From an uncultured Prevotellaceae bacterium (GTDB taxonomy: Bacteria > Bacteroidota > Bacteroidia > Bacteroidales > Bacteroidaceae): DNA of 7,604 nt. The translations under genes were made by a program, and so were the position numbers. Shown here piece by piece: positions 5,658 through 7,604 of the stretch (positions within the stretch are counted from its first letter, which is position 1; every line of letters starts with the position of its first letter). Under the pieces are notes generated by a model. It did no database searches. It had not been told where the DNA came from and saw only the letters and a list, made by a program, of their open reading frames with translations. Where the stretch lies: NCBI GenBank assembly GCA_947306845.1, contig CAMZHP010000160.1, positions 1 to 7,604 of the forward strand, in the 5' to 3' direction.

Positions 5658-7604
5658 ATGAAAACAAGATTTTATCATACAGGTAACATGAAGGTTGCTA
5701 TGTCCTTCATTATGGCAGGGTTATTGTCTGCAGGGTTTGCAGCATGTAGCAGCGATGATGACTTCGTAGAGGAGGCCGCCCCCGAATCATTTGGCCATCC
5801 CATGCTGGGGGACGACATGACAAAGGATGAGTTTATGTACAACTGGGAGAATTGCCCCACAGTGAGAATCGCCGGCATACAGGAAGAAGTCAACTGTCCC
5901 TGGTATGGTGCCTCTGCACAGAACATCCCCGACAACGTTCGCTTCGACATCAAGAAAGAAGATGGATGGGAGATGGCTTTCTGTGAGCTCAACGATCCCA
6001 ACGCCATGCGCTCCCGCATGTTCGGCCTCTACAACAGATTTACCGGCATGCTGCGCATATTCCATTATATCGACAACCCCACGGGCTACGGAAGCGAACT
6101 TGTTTATCTGGTGTCAGCAAGCGAGTCGGTCGCGGACGACAAGTACCCCCTCTATCACTCCTTGGAGTATGGTGTGCCTGCCAACCACCAATATGGCAAG
6201 ACTCTCGTGCCCAAGACAAAGTTGAATGTGGGAAATTCACAGCAGGAAGTATTTACCAGTTATGTCGCCCCATACGCAAAGAAAGACACCCGTGGCGTCA
6301 CCGTCAACTGGCATTGCTTTGATATCGACCTGTCATGTTATACACCAGCGGGGACAGATTGGCGCACAGGTATGGCACAGCAGGGGCACATCACCATATT
6401 CCCTGTCACAAGCAGCAGTTCCAATGTCACACTGACGGGTTCACTGATCGGTTCCATGAAAGGATCCTTTACAGATCCAGAGATCAAAGAGACAGGAGGC
6501 GGAAACTCCATGAGTGGCATTTGCAGTACACTGAGCACCATCAGCGGCCTACTCAGCGGCACTGCCTCGAATGCTACCGGCATTTTCAGCCTCTTGAACA
6601 ACAAAACTGCCCCGGGATTTCTCAAGGGGACTGTACCTTTTCTCTCTGGCGGCAGTTTGGCGCTCAACATCACCTCTGCCATCCTCAAATGGTGCGGTGA
6701 CGGCGAGCCCACGATTAAAGAAACAATTCCTGGAAAGATCGACCTTGGTCTTGATGCCACTATCAATCTCTCTGGTGTCATCTCCGGCTACACCTCCAAC
6801 GGAGAGGGCGGTATTGCGATGACTCCAGAACTCATCAGCAAAGGCAACACGGAGGGCAACTTGAGCCAAGGATGCTGGAGCCTCGCCGATGATCCCATCG
6901 TATACATCTCAAAAGAAGACCTCATGTGCAGCACCGACCACATCAATTTGGGTACCAACGGAACGACCTACAACAACAACGAGTTCGACGACTACGATGT
7001 TCGACTGGTCAGTTTCTTCGATCCTGCAAGTGTGAAGTTGAATATCAATACCGACCTTTACCACAACATCAAGGATGTGGTCATCTCAACCAACTACGGC
7101 ATATATACTGACCGCAAGGTAGGAAACACCGACCAGTATCGCCGTTTCATGCAACTCGACGAGCGCCCCTCGTTCAGTATCAGCGGAGGAAAGACATCAG
7201 GCATCATACGCCTTAACAGGAACACTACACCGCATATACATCAAGTGGGCATCAACGACATCCTCGTCAGCAATTATGAGTTGGCTGGCAACAAGACCGC
7301 CGCACCCCGTGCAGATGCCGAACCCTCAGAGACAGATGTGTGCAACTATGTCAAACTTCCCGAAAGCGACATCAATGTCTATGGACGTCAGCTCAACATT
7401 TTGGGCAAGAAGATGGTCATGATGCCACAGGTTTTCGTGCCATTCGTCAAGGGCGGAGTTATCAGCGACCCCCAGGTCCCCGATTTCGTGGTCTCTGTCA
7501 ACGTGACGTTCAAGTGTGATGAGGGATGTATGCAGTTCTCCAAGACCTTCATCCCGCAGATCAAACTCATCAACCACAATGAACTCTATGGATGGTATGC
7601 CTGT
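5658..7604 (+). CDS. Large surface lipoprotein of unknown function (3' partial)
   Basis: The frame from ATG 5658 stays open to the last base, giving at least 649 residues with no stop in view. Residues 1-29 form a lipoprotein signal peptide with lipobox FAAC and lipidated Cys30, followed by SSDDDF, a typical Bacteroidetes surface-export signal. Met11 (5688) is an alternative start that would give a more compact leader. The region 92-150 contains VRFDIKKEDGWEMAF, LYNRFTGMLRIFHYI and SELVYLV, a Tyr/Gly-rich pattern that I associate from memory with uncharacterised Bacteroidales lipoproteins but cannot name. Residues 285-345 are Gly/Ser/Thr-rich and hydrophobic (LSTISGLLSGTA; PFLSGGSLALNITSAIL). 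About a dozen cysteines follow the lipid site, including NCP motifs at 65-67 and 79-81 and KCDEGC near the end. It probably shares the transcript of the preceding lipoprotein, whose leader ends similarly. Confidence 0.88.
   Translation, partial: MKTRFYHTGNMKVAMSFIMAGLLSAGFAACSSDDDFVEEAAPESFGHPMLGDDMTKDEFMYNWENCPTVRIAGIQEEVNCPWYGASAQNIPDNVRFDIKKEDGWEMAFCELNDPNAMRSRMFGLYNRFTGMLRIFHYIDNPTGYGSELVYLVSASESVADDKYPLYHSLEYGVPANHQYGKTLVPKTKLNVGNSQQEVFTSYVAPYAKKDTRGVTVNWHCFDIDLSCYTPAGTDWRTGMAQQGHITIFPVTSSSSNVTLTGSLIGSMKGSFTDPEIKETGGGNSMSGICSTLSTISGLLSGTASNATGIFSLLNNKTAPGFLKGTVPFLSGGSLALNITSAILKWCGDGEPTIKETIPGKIDLGLDATINLSGVISGYTSNGEGGIAMTPELISKGNTEGNLSQGCWSLADDPIVYISKEDLMCSTDHINLGTNGTTYNNNEFDDYDVRLVSFFDPASVKLNINTDLYHNIKDVVISTNYGIYTDRKVGNTDQYRRFMQLDERPSFSISGGKTSGIIRLNRNTTPHIHQVGINDILVSNYELAGNKTAAPRADAEPSETDVCNYVKLPESDINVYGRQLNILGKKMVMMPQVFVPFVKGGVISDPQVPDFVVSVNVTFKCDEGCMQFSKTFIPQIKLINHNELYGWYAC

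Noticed and set aside
6335..6700. Plus-strand open frame of 121 codons within the large lipoprotein gene
   Set aside because: It lies in another frame of a gene that is continuously open from 5658 to the window end. Its translation is rich in His, Gln and Arg with no motif, as expected of a shadow frame.

Overview
The window looks like a chromosomal segment of a Bacteroidales bacterium, most likely Prevotella/Segatella-like. The evidence is: A-rich leaders without Shine-Dalgarno sequences, a textbook Bacteroidetes promoter (TTTG-N19-TAnnTTTG at 4445-4475), and lipoproteins whose lipidated cysteine is followed by Ser/Asp-rich residues of the Bacteroidetes surface-export type. All supported genes are on the + strand.

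Layout. (1) 1-1016: the last 32 codons of a nitroreductase-family gene, followed two bases later by an SMP-30/gluconolactonase-like lipoprotein. (2) 1017-1458: a 442-base gap with no intact gene. It holds a TAnnTTTG promoter box, short protein-like stretches in shifting frames (possible gene debris) and a perfect 9-bp inverted repeat. (3) 1459-4259: an ADP-ribose processing cassette. It consists of a bacterial-type PARG (macrodomain fold) with an extra C-terminal domain, an ARH/DraG-family ADP-ribosylglycohydrolase, a 50-codon ORF for a small secreted peptide, and a strong rho-independent terminator. (4) 4260-5582: a regulated-looking promoter region and a 352-residue cysteine-containing lipoprotein. 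(5) 5658-7604: a large lipoprotein of at least 649 residues that runs off the window.

How the genes work together. The PARG-like and ARH-like enzymes have unrelated folds but both cleave ADP-ribose linkages. Their adjacency, matching leaders and shared terminator suggest one transcript devoted to reversing ADP-ribosylation or recycling ADP-ribose. No ADP-ribosyltransferase is visible, so the source of the substrate is unknown. The two lipoproteins downstream share a similar leader ending (AGF-x-x-C-S) and an Asp-Phe-Val a few residues later, and probably form a separate transcription unit of surface-exposed proteins of unknown function.

The most interesting points are the two-fold ADP-ribosylhydrolase pair with its fused unnamed C-terminal domain, the small secreted ORF in the same unit, and the palindrome inside the spacer of the lipoprotein promoter.
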